Positions 32,189 through 44,320 are shown, counted from the first letter of the stretch. The stretch: DNA of 64,000 bases from Mesomycoplasma ovipneumoniae (GCF_035918255.1 NZ_CP142136.1:744001-808000), one strand, 5' to 3'. Notes: generated by a model not told the origin, from the sequence alone. Numbers and translations are program-made.

Positions 32189-33766
32189 TTAAAATTTTAG
32201 ACAAAAATCGAATTTTTCAACTAAATTTTGGTCTAAATTATGCAAAACTAACAAGAGTGTAATATCCTGCTCAAGCAGTCAATTTATAAGATTATTAATA
32301 TTTGATTTGTCAAGATTTGAAAAACCTTCATCGATAATTAATATTTTTTTTGTTTCAAAAACATGACTTGCAAAATTAATTAACTGTTTTTGCCCAACTG
32401 ATAGATCTGTTTTTTCTTGGTAATTAATTAAATTTTTGTCTTTTAGGTCATTTAAATTAACTAAATTAATTAAATCATTGATTTTTTCAAGATTAGTTTT
32501 TGAATAAAAACTAATATTTTCGGCTAAATTACCCTCAATTAAGGTCGGACTATTATCAATAAAACTTATATTTTGAATAATATTTTTATCAGAAATTGTT
32601 TTTAAATTAGTTGAATTGAAAAGAATCTCACCTTTATAATCACGCTCGATACCCATTAAAATCTTTAAAAACGTCGATTTTCCAGAGCCATTATCGCCTT
32701 GAAGCAAATATTTTTTGCCACCGATAATTTCAAAATTAATATTTTCTAACACCTTTTTGTCTTCATAGTCAAAATTCAAGTTTTTAACGCTAATTTTATG
32801 AATTTTTTCTGTAAAATCATCAAAATTCAAGTTTGTTTTAGGCTTATTTTCATTTAATTTAGAATCTTTAAATTGCTTTTTTAGTGATAAATATTGAACA
32901 CTCACAACAATAAAGGTGTTAAAATTACTGATAAATAACTGATTGGCACTATTGATAGTTACCAAAGCAATAATTGTTGATGCTGGATTTTCATAATAAA
33001 TTCCTAAAAAAATGATTACTAAATCCGTTAAAATTAAAAATAATTTGCGAATTGTTAAATTTATATTTGTATTAAATTGATCCCACAATCTATATTTTCT
33101 TTGCATAAAACTTGCGTTTTTTGATGTTGGTGTTAGGATTTTTTTTAGTAAATGAATTTTACCAAAAAATAAAAATGCCTCAAATTTATTTAATTTTTCG
33201 CTAAATTCGCTGTTTAAATTTTCAAGCGAATCTAGTTGTTGTCTAATTTTTTCACTAAAAAATTTTCTAAAAAAAACGGGAAAACTAATTCAAGCCAAAG
33301 TCAAACCAAAAACTATTGATCCAATTATTGGATTTATATAAAAAATAGTTGCCAAAATTGCAATAATTGGAAAAATTAAAGAAATAATATAAAAGAAAAA
33401 CGAAAAAAGTGTTTCACCCTTTATGAAAGCCTCATTAAAAAACAATGAAAAATAGTTTCCAGGCGTATTTTTAACATATTCTTTATATGATAAATTGTTA
33501 AATATACTCAATTTTTCTTTAATTAATTTTACCGCACTTAATTGTCCAAAAATTCTTGAAAAAAGCGAATTATAAATAACGGATAAAAGAGAACTAATTA
33601 TAATTGCAAACATATCTAAGCCTAACCAAATTCACATTTGAACTTGGTTATTATCTAATAAAGCCTGGTATAAAAATCTTTTTGTAACTACCGAAAGACC
33701 AGTAAGACAAAATATAAAAAGTGAGTAAAAAATATTAAAAATATGCAATTTAGATATTTTTTTCAT
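32189..33766 (-). CDS. ABC exporter half-transporter B (TMD-NBD)
   Basis: 525 residues. Six membrane helices are predicted in residues ~1-290, then an ATPase domain with Walker A GDNGSGKST, signature LSVGQKQ, Walker B ILIIDEGF and a His in LVLHNLD. The usual Q-loop Gln is replaced (ISFIDNSPTL). Starts inside the 3' end of gene A (17-bp overlap), so the two products are probably made together and form a heterodimer. Substrate unknown; no peptidase, bacteriocin or precursor gene is nearby. Very AT-rich; ends near the IS256 remnant. Confidence 0.85.
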
Positions 33767-35357
33767 GATTATTTTTCTCCAGGTTAATTATTTCATCAAA
33801 GCCTAATTTTTGCAAATCACTTATATGATGACTAACAAAAATAATAGTTAATTCAGGATTTTTTAACAATTGACCAATTAAAATATTTGAATAATCCTTC
33901 TGAATATTATCAAAAGCTTCATCAATTAATCAAAATTTAATAGAAGAATATTGGAGTCGTGCAAAAACAATTTTTTGTTTTTGACCTTCTGAAAGATTAT
34001 TAGAACTAATTTGGTCTTCGAAGTCAAAGTCAATTTCTAGTGATTTCAGAATTGAATTTAGCTTTTGATAATCTGGATTTTCTGCAAATAAAGTAATGTT
34101 GTTTTTGAGACTTGTATTAAAAATCAAATTTTGGTTATCAATAAGTCCAATTTGATCTCTTAGATATTTTTGATCCAATTCTTTCTGCTCATAGTTATTA
34201 TTTATTAAGATTTTGCCTTCGTAAGTGTCATAAACTCCGGAAATTATTTTAATTAGGGTGGATTTGCCAGCACCATTTGGCGCTGAAATCAAGTATTTTT
34301 TATTTTTTTCGAAAGTAAAATTGAAATTATCAACGATAGTTTTATCCTCAAATTTAAAATTAACATTTTGAAATTTAATACTATTGATAGGTTGTTCAAT
34401 CATCATTTTCTGTTCTGACAAATTATTATCTTCAACAATTTTGTCATACAAAAATGACGATTGTTTGAATGAAAATAATCCGAGGACGATTTCTCCAATA
34501 TCAGAATGCAATTGATTTGAGTATAAAAGTAGTGATAGAAAAATCGTCAAACTATAAAAATTATAAAATGTTAAAACTGATATTTCCATTATAATAAATG
34601 CTATTGAAATACTAAATAAAACATTTAATCAAACATTTAACTTTGTCAGTTTTTTATACTCTTTTATTTGTTTTTTGGAAAAATTTTTATAACTTGTGTA
34701 AAATAATTGTTTAAATTTTTCTATTTTGTTGTGAAAATAGAATGATTTAAATGAATTAAGAAGTCCTAAATTATACTGTGAAAAAATTTCGCTATCTCTT
34801 GATAGATTCATGACAGGTTCTGATGCAAAATTGTTAATTTTTTGTTGAAAAAATAGCAAAACTAGACTTAAAATCATGGTCGATAAAATTAAAATTCAAC
34901 TTCAATTTAATGACAAAACTATCATTAATGAGATTCCACCAAAAATTGATATAAGTGGAGTTATTATGTTTAAAAAGTTACCAATTATTTCTAAAGCAAG
35001 TCTAAGATCATAATTAAACCACGAAATCATAGAATTTCTGTTAAATTTCAAGTGAAAATAGGAGCTGTTTTGAATTTTTTTAATAATAATATCGCTTAAT
35101 TTATTTCTAATATCCATTTCTAAAAGACTGAAAATCCAACCTTTTAGAAATGAAAAAATGATAAAAATTCCAAGCGGTCCTATTAACATAACCAAGGTCA
35201 AACCTAAATTAAGAGTAGGTTTTTCTTCGGAAAAAAATTCAATAACAAATTTATAACTAAAAATGTGAACTAAAAGACCTGCTTCTTTTATAAATATTAT
35301 AAAAATTATTAGTATGAATTTTACTCTTGCTAAGTTGAATAATTTGAAAACGTTCAT
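33750..35357 (-). CDS. ABC exporter half-transporter A (TMD-NBD)
   Basis: 535 residues from ATG 35357, chosen because GGAG lies 7 nt upstream; an in-frame GTG 12 bp earlier overlaps that site. N-terminal membrane helices (~15-300), then Walker A APNGAGKST, signature LSEGQKQ, Walker B LIDEAFDN (after a UGA Trp) and H-loop SHHISD. As in partner B, the Q-loop position reads LIDNQ. UGA codons interrupt it three times in the standard code. First gene of a two-gene unit, with TATACT upstream. Confidence 0.85.
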
Positions 35358-35387
35358 TTTTTTCTCCACAATTATTCTAATTAAGAT

Positions 35388-35393
35388 AGTATA
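35388..35393 (-). promoter_or_regulatory. -10 box of the ABC exporter operon
   Basis: TATACT on the minus strand, about 30 bp before the ATG at 35357. Confidence 0.5.
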
Positions 35394-36089
35394 AACATTT
35401 AGGGAAAGTAATTAAGCGAATAGTTCTGAAATTGTTATTATAGAGGCGTAAATTTGGCTTATAATTATTAATTTTTAAATTTTTTGGGGAATATTAACTA
35501 AAAAAGCAGAGGTTTTATTAAAAAACTTGTCATTAAATAATGAAATTTTTCTTAATATTTTTCTGCTTTATAACTTAAACATATGAAGTTTCTAAAAAGT
35601 TTGTCTAACATGCTCAAAAAATGTAGTTTTGTCTGATTATGGTAATTAATTTAAATCTAGTAATTTCATCACAGGCTCGCAATATTTTTTTCATAATTTT
35701 AACATTTTAATAAAATTTTAAGAAGAAAAACTAATAAAATTTTTTATGTTTTTTTATTGGTTATAGGCATTAAATAAAACTAGCTAAATCAAAAAAACTA
35801 TAAATCTCTTGCATGTAATTAATCTTTCAGTATTTCAAATTAAAACTAAAAAATAGTAAATAATATCTCATTTATTTAAAAAAATCAAGACATTTTTTCT
35901 TGGCTTTAATAGTAATTATGTTTTTTTAATCTTTAATAGTGTGAAGAAAATCACCTTTTGTTTAAAAATTAAAAAGTTGAATTTTCTGTGCTAATTCAAC
36001 ATAGAATTTTAGTATTAACTTAAAAATGTTTTCTTGCAAATTATTATGCTAATTTTTTAGCAATTTGTAGGAAAAAATGGAATTTATGG
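35394..36089. other. ~700-bp intergenic region upstream of pyrG
   Basis: No gene and no clear repeat. A promoter-like TTGGCTTATAAT (about 35453-35464) is not followed by an open frame. Very AT-rich, looks like decayed sequence. Confidence 0.5.
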
Positions 36090-36095
36090 TATAAT
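36090..36095 (+). promoter_or_regulatory. -10 box of pyrG
   Basis: TATAAT 20 bp before the ATG; AAAGGA serves as ribosome site. Confidence 0.65.
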
Positions 36096-36115
36096 TTGTT
36101 ATTAAAGGAAAAATT

Positions 36116-37720
36116 ATGCCAAAATATATTTTTGTCAGCGGTGGAGTTTTATCCGGGATTGGCAAAGGTGTTTCAGTTGCTTCAGTTGCTAATTTATTAA
36201 AAAATTGCGGCTATTCGGTTTATATTTTGAAACTGGATCCATATTTAAATGTTGATCCAGGAGTTTTATCACCTTATGAACATGGTGAAGTTTTTGTAAC
36301 CGCCGATGGTGGTGAAACTGACTTAGATTTAGGTCATTACGAGCGATTTGTTGGTCAAAATTTTTCAAAAGATTCAAATCACACAAGTGGTAAAATTTTA
36401 CTTTCAATTATTAAAAAAGAAAGAAAAGGTTTTTATCAAGGAAAAACTGTCCAAATAATTCCACATGTAATTGATGAAATTATCTCACGAATCAAAAGTG
36501 TTGGTAATAAATACCAAACTGATTTTATTTTAGTCGAAATTGGTGGGACTGTTGGTGATATGGAATCAAATCCGTTTTTCTTTGCAGCCTCACAAATGGC
36601 CGCTGAGTCAAATTTTAAAAATGTGTTTTTTATTCACACAACTTACATTCCTTTTTTAAATGCTTCTAATGAATTTAAAACTAAACCGGCTCAGTTTTCT
36701 ATATCCGAATTAAATTCACGCGGAATTCGGGCAAATTCCATTTTTTTACGTCTTGAACATGATCAAATCGATGATCATGTTGCAAAAAAAGTTGCAAAAA
36801 GTGCATTTTTGCCATTAGAAAATGTTATTGTAATTCCGAATCTTAAAAATATTTACCAACTTCCGTTGTTATTAGAAAAAAGCAACCTATTAAATGCTAT
36901 TTTTTCCCATTTTGAATTAGAACATAGGCAACCTAAATTAGACAAATGGCGAGATTTTACTAATTTATTATTAAAAAAATGAGATAAAACAATAAAAATA
37001 GGTGCACTTGGAAAATACACACAATTTTTAGATGCTTATAAGTCAATTTTAGAAGCACTAAAAATAACAGCCGCCTACCAAAAGATAAATTTAGAATTAG
37101 AATTTATTAATACCGCTGATCTAAATTTTTCAACTAGTCAATTAAAAAATTTTGATGGTATAATAATTTTGCCAGGTTTTGGTTTTCGTGGATTTGAAAA
37201 TAAAGTAGAATCTGCTATTTTTACATATCAAAATAATATTCCAACAATTGGAATTTGCCTTGGAATGCAAGCAATGACAGTTGCAATCGCGCGACTAAAT
37301 GGGATTAAAAACGCACATTCAGCTGAATTTTTAGCAGAAAAACCTAATCAAACAAGCGTTCTTGATTACAACAAAATTGATGGATCTAAACTTCAAATTG
37401 GTGGAACTCTTAGACTTGGTGAGTATAAGGTTGTTTTTGCGCAAAATTCCAAAATTGCCCAGATTTATGGAGCTTCTTTTGCATACGAAAGACACCGTCA
37501 TCGATTTGAAGTGGTTCAAAAATATGTTGACCAACTTGAGAATTCTGACTTTAGTTTTACTGGTCGAGATTCAGTTTCTAATTTAATTGAAGTTTGTGAG
37601 TCTAAATCTCATATTTTTTACATTGGTGTCCAATATCATCCTGAATTTGTAACAAGACCGCTAGAATCTCACCCACTTTTTAATAGCTTTTTTGAAACAA
37701 TTATTAAAAATAAGTACTAA
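36116..37720 (+). CDS. pyrG: CTP synthase
   Basis: 534 residues. Converts UTP to CTP with glutamine. The N-terminal synthetase domain begins KYIFVSGGVLSGIGKGV with the ATP loop; ADGGETDLDLGHYERF and EIGGTVGDMES are family hallmarks. The C-terminal class I glutaminase has the Cys nucleophile in GICLGMQ and the His-Glu pair in QYHPEF. One UGA Trp joins the halves at ~36980. The last ~23 codons and the stop are inside the direct repeat generated by the adjacent IS. Confidence 0.97.
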
Positions 37721-37726
37721 ATTATT
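37651..37726. repeat. left 76-bp direct repeat of the IS1634-like element
   Basis: Matches 39643-39718 with three mismatches. Covers the pyrG 3' end and its stop. Confidence 0.88.
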
Positions 37727-37870
37727 ATTTTCCTGAGTCACTAGTTTGATGGCAAAAATTCACTTTTCAGTGAATATAAAAATGGAAAATACCCGTAAAT
37801 CAGTGTTTTTTGAATGTAAAACCTTAATTTATATTAATGTCATTTACTAGCATTTTAAGTAATTTTATGG

Positions 37871-37876
37871 TATAAT
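37871..37876 (+). promoter_or_regulatory. -10 box of the transposase gene
   Basis: TATAAT only 9 bp before the ATG, so the mRNA would be leaderless or nearly so. Confidence 0.5.
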
Positions 37877-37884
37877 TATACATT

Positions 37885-39543
37885 ATGAAAAAACAAAATT
37901 TGTTTTTATTTAATGTTTGAGGATCTTCAAAAGATAAACCATATAAATATGTTGGCTGAACACAAGGTTATGGCAAAGGTGCAAAACGTTGATTTAGTTT
38001 AGGAAATGAGCGGAATTTGGAAAAAATTAATCCAAATGCTGTTCAAATTATCAAAGAAAAATTGAAATTGTTTTCAAATTTAGATGACAAGGAAAAAGTC
38101 AAGACTGCTTTACTTGATTCTATTAAAAATTCCACTATAATCGAAGGTTCAGTTCCTGTTGGTGCGGAATTAATTGAAAAATTTATTGAAAAGCACAATA
38201 TTTTTGAATCACTTCCTAAAAGTAGACATAAAAATATGAAAGAAATTTTTAACTACTGAATTTCAAAGCAGATCACTGATCCAGGCAGCATTATTAATGC
38301 TTTTGATAAAAAAGATGACTACTCAAATCAAATAAATACTTCCAAAAATAGCTTTTATAGACTCTTAGATCTTGTCTTTGAGTCACAAAATCAACTTTTA
38401 AATAGCGTCAACAAAATGGTTATAAGCGAACTTGGACAAAGGGGCAATGAATTTTATTTTGATTCATCAACAATCTATTTTGAGACATTTGAAAGAAATG
38501 GATTAAGAATTCCTGGTTATTCTAAAGGTGCTAAATTCAAAGAAGACCAAATTATCATTGCCTTAGCGTGTGATAAAAATGGAATTCCTTTTCATATTAA
38601 AGTTTTTGAAAGAAATACAGCCGATTCTAGTACATTAATCCCTTTTGTATTAGATGTTGAATCCAAATATAAAATCAAAAATATGACAATAATTGCTGAC
38701 CGTGGGATGTTGACTGCTGCAAATATTCGATTTCTTGAGTCAAAAGAATATAATTTCATTATTTCTTATCATGCAAAGCTAGGTAGCCAAAAATTCAAAA
38801 ATTATTTACTAGATCCTAGTGATTATGTTGATGTAAATGCCGATTTTAAGTATAAAAAAGAAGAATTTTATTCATCTTATAAGAATAAAAGATACACTGA
38901 AAATATTAGAAGAAGAATTATTACTTACAGTAAAAAAAGAGCAAAAAAAGATAGTGAACTTCGCGAAGAGCAAATCCAAAATTTTATTAAAAAACAAAAT
39001 AAAGATGGTTTTATTGAAGTAAACAAATTGTTTGGTAGAAAACCTAAATATTTTAGGGAAATTTCAAACATGAAATTTGAATTGGATCAAAGTAAAATTG
39101 ACAAAGACAAACAATTTGATGGTTACTATGTTTATGAAACAAATATACTAAATTTAAATGTGTTAGACATAGTTGAAAAATACCAAAAACAGCAGAATAT
39201 TGAAGATAATTTTAGAAGTCTAAAAGGTTTATTGAATATTCGCCCTGTATTTTTAAGAATTGACGAGCATGTCCTAGCTCACACTCTTTTGTGTTTTATT
39301 TCGCTAGTTATTTTAAAAACTATAATTTTTAAAATCAACAAACATATTAGTGATAACAAGTTATTTCAAAACAGTCAATTAACTGAAGTTGGCTTAGTAA
39401 CGATGTTGCAAAAATTAAGACAAAGGGTTGAATTTAACACTTTAGATCAGCAAATGATATTTAAAAATCGCGAAGGCGTTCCTAATGACCCGGATATTTG
39501 AAATAGGTATGATTTCTACTTTGATATCTTAATAAATCACTAA
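37885..39543 (+). CDS. IS1634-family transposase, intact
   Basis: 552 residues. DDE-type catalytic residues are visible: FYFDSSTIYFE (first Asp), IIADRGMLT (second Asp), and the Y-x2-Q...IEDNFRSLKG region carrying the Glu, an IS4/IS1634 YREK-like signature. The N-terminus has the KPYKYVGWTQGYGKGAKR segment typical of the group. Six UGA Trp codons, so the enzyme can only be made in a mollicute. No internal stop or shift. Candidate trans-acting mobiliser of E1-E4. Confidence 0.9.
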
Positions 39544-39569
39544 TAAAATTGTAATTAACCTTTGCCAAA

Positions 39570-39611
39570 AAATTTACAAAAGTGCCTAAAACACGACACT
39601 TTTGTAAATTT
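39570..39611 (+). terminator. 15-bp hairpin at the IS right end
   Basis: AAATTTACAAAAGTG / CACTTTTGTAAATTT with a 12-nt loop, 27 bp after the transposase stop. An analogous hairpin with a different stem sequence (TTAAGAAAGTG / CACTTTCTTAA) occurs at the right end of E4. Could be terminator, transposase site or both. Confidence 0.7.
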
Positions 39612-39642
39612 ATCTCATCAAACTGGGAAATTCGGGATTTCT

Positions 39643-39718
39643 AACAAGACCCCTAGAATCTCAACCACTTTTTAATAGCTTTTTTGAAACTATTATTAAA
39701 AATAAGTACTAAATTATT
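39643..39718. repeat. right 76-bp direct repeat of the IS1634-like element
   Basis: 73/76 match to 37651-37726; contains a dead copy of the pyrG tail and also the stop codon of pgsA. Confidence 0.88.
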
Positions 39719-40298
39719 GTTTTTTTACTAATTTAAAGACTGGGGCAACATAATAAATCCCAGAAATTACTGATATAATTGCTGCAAAAATAGTTGTCAA
39801 ATTAAATAAATAATAGTGTTTTATAAAAATTTCGACACTAATTGAGTATCCAAGGAAAATAATAACAATCGCTAAAATTTGTAAAACTGTCTTTAATTTT
39901 CCTAAAAAATTAGCAGCTACGCTAATATTTTTTTTGGCAAGGAAAATACGAAAGCCATCAACAATAATGTCGCGTAAAACAAAAACCAAAACAAGAAATC
40001 ATGGAGTTAATTCTAAATAAGATAAGAGAAAAAAGGTTGTTGTTGTTAGTATTTTATCAGTTATTGGGTCAAAAATTTTGCCTAATTCTGATTCAAGACT
40101 AAATTTTCGGGCAAGGTAACCATCAAGAAAATCGGTGAAACTTGAAGCAACAAAAAAGAAAAACGCTATATAAAATAGCGAAAAATAATTATATTTGGAA
40201 AAAAGATAAAGTAAAATAAAAATTATCAAGCTGCCAAGAAGGCGAAAAAAAGTTAAAAAATTAATAAAATAAAATAAAATATCTATTTTTTTCTTCAT
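39714..40298 (-). CDS. pgsA: CDP-diacylglycerol-glycerol-3-phosphate phosphatidyltransferase
   Basis: 194 residues, mostly membrane helices. Carries the CDP-alcohol phosphotransferase signature DGx2ARx8Gx3Dx3D, here [20 protein letters not shown] followed by DPITD. Makes phosphatidylglycerol-phosphate. ATG at 40298 is taken; a TTG three codons earlier overlaps the upstream gene. Last gene of a leftward cluster; its stop lies inside the IS direct repeat. Confidence 0.88.
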
Positions 40299-40303
40299 TT
40301 TTT

Positions 40304-40927
40304 TCAAAAAGGTAGCTTAATCGGTTTTGTCGGGATGCGATTTTGATCAAAATATTGCTGACTTAATGTTGAGAGCTCGTCAATTTGAACTTTTTTTTGT
40401 TTTAAATCAGCAATTAAATGACTATAATATTTCAAAAAACGGATTTTTTCGTCATTATATAATCCAAGAATAGTTTTGTCATATTTTTTCAAATAACTTG
40501 CAAAATCTGTAAAATAATTAAGTTCCTTAGAATTATGTTTTGTTCATAAATTTGATTTACTTTTGGACAAAATATTTATATTATTGAAAAAAATTTTTTC
40601 AGTTTCATATCCTGTTTGAATAATTTGAGAAACAACTTGATCATTTTGGAGAACTTCAAGGTGAACGCGCGCCAAATTGTTTACATCTGACATTTTTAGA
40701 TTAGCACCAACAACAAAATTTGATACTAAATCAATATTTTTTTCAATTATTACAATAATTCGCGCTAAAAAAATTGCTAAAGTTTTGTTACTTAATTCCT
40801 TAAGTTCAGCTTTTTCTATTTTTAGCCGTCTTAATTTAAGACGATTTGAAATAAAACCATAGGCTAAAAATCCGATGATTAGTGTTGTGAGCAATGCAAT
40901 TACGACTATTAAATTAGTATCAACCAT
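40304..40927 (-). CDS. single-pass membrane protein of unknown function
   Basis: 207 residues. One N-terminal helix ([21 protein letters not shown], residues ~5-25) followed by ~180 mainly helical, charged cytoplasmic-type residues with probable coiled coil ([16 protein letters not shown]). One UGA Trp at 40544. Placed between topA (26 bp) and pgsA (5 bp) in one direction. The topology recalls small FtsZ- or envelope-associated anchored helical proteins, but I recognise no family. Confidence 0.7.
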
Positions 40928-40953
40928 AAATAAAAATTAAAAAATATAGCTAT

Positions 40954-42858
40954 TTATTTTGTTTTTTTCTTAAATTTTGCTTTAAAATTATAGGTATTTT
41001 TGCTTTCAGGGTCAGGTTTTAGAAAGCGACATTTAGGAAAACCACTACATGCAATAAAACGCTGTGAAGTTTTTCGATTGTAACGGTAAACCAAATCCAA
41101 ACTGCATTCAGGACATTTTTCACCAGTTGTTTCAATTTCCATAACTATTTTTTCAAGCGGTTTTGATGAATCTGTAATTTTCTCTATTTGTGTTCAAAAA
41201 TTATCAAGAAATTCTTTATAATCTTGTTTTCCTTGAGCAATCAAATCAAGTTCTTCTTCAATTTTAGCAGTAAAATTAGTATTAATAATATCTGGTGAAA
41301 TTTTTAAAAGATTTTCAAGAACTACTCGCCCAAATTCACTCGGAATTAACGCTTTTGACTCACTTTGAACATATAAATGATCTTTAAGTTTTTTAACCGA
41401 GATTGCAAACGTTGATGGACGGCCAACTTTGATATCATCTAACTTCTCGATTAAAGTACCATCATTAAATCTTGCCGGTGGTTGGGTTTCGTGTCTGGAT
41501 TCTTTAATAGTTTTTTCAAAATTTGATTCAACTTCAAATTTTGAGTCAACTAAATTCTCTAATGATTCAAATTCAGGTTTAAATTTTAATTCTGGAAGTT
41601 CAGTTGCCTTGAAGTATCCATCAAATACAAATTCTGAAAATGAATAAGTAAAATTGTGTTTTTTTGAGGATGTTTTAAATAATAGGCGAGTAATTTTGCG
41701 AACTGGAACTTCCATCATTGCTGAAAGTGTTGTATTATAAACTAATTGATAAATTTGGAAATCTAGTTGACTTAAAGGATATTTTTCTTTTGCTTGTTCA
41801 GGGCTAAGTTCTAAATCTGTTGGTCTAATGGCTTCGTGGGCATCTTGATCACCAGCAAATCCCTTAATTGATTTAGCTATATAATTTTGACCAAAATTTT
41901 TTGAAATAAAGTCGCGACCCCTTTCAAGAAATGTTTCACTAAGACGAGTTGAATCAGTTCTTGGATAGGAAATTAAACCATGATCACCAAAACCTTCATA
42001 AAGTTTTTGGAGAGATAATGAAACAGAAGAAGACGAATATTGCGACATTTTTTTAAAAACAGTCGCTTGTTTTAAAGGTGAAATTTTAGGATCTTTTTTT
42101 TGAGAAATCTTAAATTCATCAAGAATTAAAAACGGATTAGCTTTAATTTCATCAGTGATTTCTGCCAGAGATTCTTGGGAAAGAATTCAATCAGATTTTT
42201 TGGACTCATTTTCAGGATTAAAGTAATTAACCTCAAAAGAATTGCGTTTTTCGTCTTTTAATAGAACAGAAAGATTAAAATAAACCTCGGGAATAAAAGC
42301 TTTAATTTCTTCTTCCCTTTCAACAACTAACTTTAGGCCAATAGATTGAACACGGCCGGCAGCAGGAATTTTAGGCGCATTTTGAATTTTAGTTTTTAAC
42401 AACGAAGAAAGGCGAAAGCCAATAATTCGATCAAGCATTCGTCTGGTTTGCTGCGAATTTACCAAATTTTGATTGATAAGACCCGGATTTTCAAGAGCAG
42501 AAATAATTGCTGGTTTTGTAATTTCGTTATATTTTATCCGTTGATATTTATCAGCAACATTAAGATATTCAACAAGTGAAGCACCAATCGCCTCACCTTC
42601 GCGATCAGCATCGGTTGCTATAATGACTGTTTTAGCTTTTTTTGCTAATTTTTTTATTTCAGTTACTGTTTTTCTCTTAGTTTTATCAATTACATAAGAA
42701 GGTGTTCAGGTTTTTAAATTAATTCCAAGACCAAATTCACCTGTTTTAGCCAAATTTGTAATGTGGCCAACACAAGATGTTACTGTATAAGATGAATCTA
42801 GATAAGATGAAATTGTATTGATTTTATTTGGAGATTCAACAATTATTAGCTTTTCCAC
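40954..42858 (-). CDS. topA: DNA topoisomerase I
   Basis: 634 residues. Toprim domain EKLIIVESPNK and ATDADREGEAIG, catalytic Tyr in HGLISYPRTDSTR, then the GRPSTFAISVKKL motif. One C-terminal zinc ribbon (CPECSLDL...CSGFPKC), fewer than the three of E. coli. The start is GTG at 42858 (GEKLIIVE reads as MEKLIIVE) with no ribosome site, 15 bp after the rplS stop, so translation is probably coupled. Relaxes negative supercoils. Confidence 0.95.
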
Positions 42859-42873
42859 GATTTAAGGACAATT

Positions 42874-43236
42874 TTAACTTTTCAATTCTTTTCTTTTTAT
42901 TTCTTTAAGACGTGCAGATTTTCCAGAACGTTCCTTCATATAATATAATTTTGCACGACGAACTTTATTTGAACGGACAACCTCAATTTTATCAACAAGT
43001 GGAGAATGAAGTAAAAATGTTCTCTCAACACCAACGCCGTGGGAAATTTTACGAACTACAAAGCTTGAAGATAGCCCATTTTTCTTAAATTTAATTACTA
43101 AACCTTCAAAAATTTGAATTCTACTTTTATTACCTTCTTGAATTTTAACGTGAACACGAACGTTATCACCTGGCTGAAAAGTTTGGAAATCACGTATTTG
43201 GGTTGCTTCAACAATTTCCATTAATCTTGTTTGCAT
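42874..43236 (-). CDS. rplS: 50S ribosomal protein L19
   Basis: 120 residues; [32 protein letters not shown] and [20 protein letters not shown] are L19 blocks. AAGGAG precedes the ATG. Third member of the rpsP-trmD-rplS order; the rimM gene found there in many bacteria is absent. Confidence 0.97.
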   Translation of the reverse strand: MQTRLMEIVEATQIRDFQTFQPGDNVRVHVKIQEGNKSRIQIFEGLVIKFKKNGLSSSFVVRKISHGVGVERTFLLHSPLVDKIEVVRSNKVRRAKLYYMKERSGKSARLKEIKRKELKS

Positions 43237-43292
43237 GTCTTACTCCTTAAAATTTTTTTATAGATTTATAAATTATAATAAAAAAAATTTAT

Positions 43293-43979
43293 TTAGCTAT
43301 TTTTTTCTTTAAATTTTATATACTTTTCTCATAAATCAGGGCGTTTTTTTTGGGTATTAATTTCTCTTTGCTTTTGACGCCAGGATTCAATTTCTTTATG
43401 ATTGCCTGAAATTAAAACTTCAGGAACTAATAACCCACGAAAATTTGCTGGTCGAGAATATTGAGGATAATCTAATAGAAAATTATTAAAAGTCTCATTA
43501 TCTAAAGAATTTGGGTTTATTACGTTTGGCTGTAAACGCGAAATTGCATCTATTATTGCCATTGCTGCTATTTCGCCGCCAGTTAAAACAAAATCACCTA
43601 AAGACAATTCAAAATCAATGAAATTATCAATAATTCTTTGATCAAAACCTTCATAATGACCACATAAAAGAGTTATTTCTGACTCTTTTGCTAGTTTTTT
43701 TGCAATATTTTGGTCAAATTTTTTACCTTGAGGGCTCAAGGCTATTTTTATGCCTCCAACCTTTTCAAGAGCATCAACAACTGGCTGAATTTGCAAAAGC
43801 AAGCCAGGACCACCGCCATAAACATAATCATCTACTTTTTGATGCTTATTTTGACTAAAATCGCGAAAATTAATAATATTAACAGATATATCTCCTCTCT
43901 GAATTGCCTTTCCAATGATTGATTCAGAAGTAAAGGCTTCAAAATAGCGGGGAAACAATGTTAAAACATTAATTTTCAT
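43293..43979 (-). CDS. trmD: tRNA (guanine-37-N1)-methyltransferase
   Basis: 228 residues. SPOUT methylase with the knot motifs LLCGHYEGFDQR and IGDF/LSLGDFVLTGGE(I)AAM plus KVDDYVYGGGPGLL. Adds m1G37 to keep the reading frame. Stop lies 11 codons after a UGA Trp. 21 bp after rpsP. Confidence 0.96.
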
Positions 43980-44000
43980 CTTTTAAGTTTTGAAAGAACT

Positions 44001-44264
44001 TTATGCTGAGTGTTTTTGTTCTAAAAAAGTTTCAAAAATACCTTTTTTAGAAAAAATAGTTCGCACAGTGTTTGTTGTTTGAGCACCTATATGTAATCAA
44101 CGATATGTTTTTTCTAAATTAACCCTTGCAACTTTTTTTTGAGGATCATAAAATCCAAGTGATTCAATAAAACGACCATCACGAGGTGCACGCGCATCTG
44201 CGACAACTATTTTATAAATTGGATTAAATTTAGAGCCCATTCTTTGAAGACGAATTTTTACCAT
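44001..44264 (-). CDS. rpsP: 30S ribosomal protein S16
   Basis: 87 residues: [20 protein letters not shown] and the [18 protein letters not shown] block. AAAGGAAC at the ribosome site, TATAAT at 44315-44320. First gene of the rpsP-trmD-rplS-topA-pgsA cluster. Confidence 0.97.
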
Positions 44265-44314
44265 TTTAGTTCCTTTACTAGCTTTTTGGGTTATTTTCCT
44301 TAAGCAATTAAATA

Positions 44315-44320
44315 ATTATA
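44315..44320 (-). promoter_or_regulatory. -10 box of the rpsP operon
   Basis: TATAAT on the minus strand, about 50 bp before the rpsP start. Confidence 0.6.

Larger units (their letters stand above)
37727..39642 (+). mobile_element. IS1634-like insertion sequence (IS4 superfamily), apparently complete
   Basis: About 1.9 kb with one intact transposase gene. Left end TCCTGAGTCACTAGTTTGAT; right end, reversed, TCCCGAATTTCCCAGTTTGA: imperfect terminal inverted repeats of ~21 bp. A palindrome ATTCAC...GTGAAT lies just inside the left end and a 15-bp hairpin inside the right. Flanked by a 76-bp direct repeat, matching the published behaviour of IS1634, which makes long, variable-length target duplications. 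Both neighbours (pyrG and pgsA) keep intact 3' ends. Confidence 0.85.

Noticed and set aside
32189-35357. Bacteriocin or peptide export system
   Set aside because: The exporters lack an N-terminal C39 peptidase and no small precursor gene or immunity gene is next to them.
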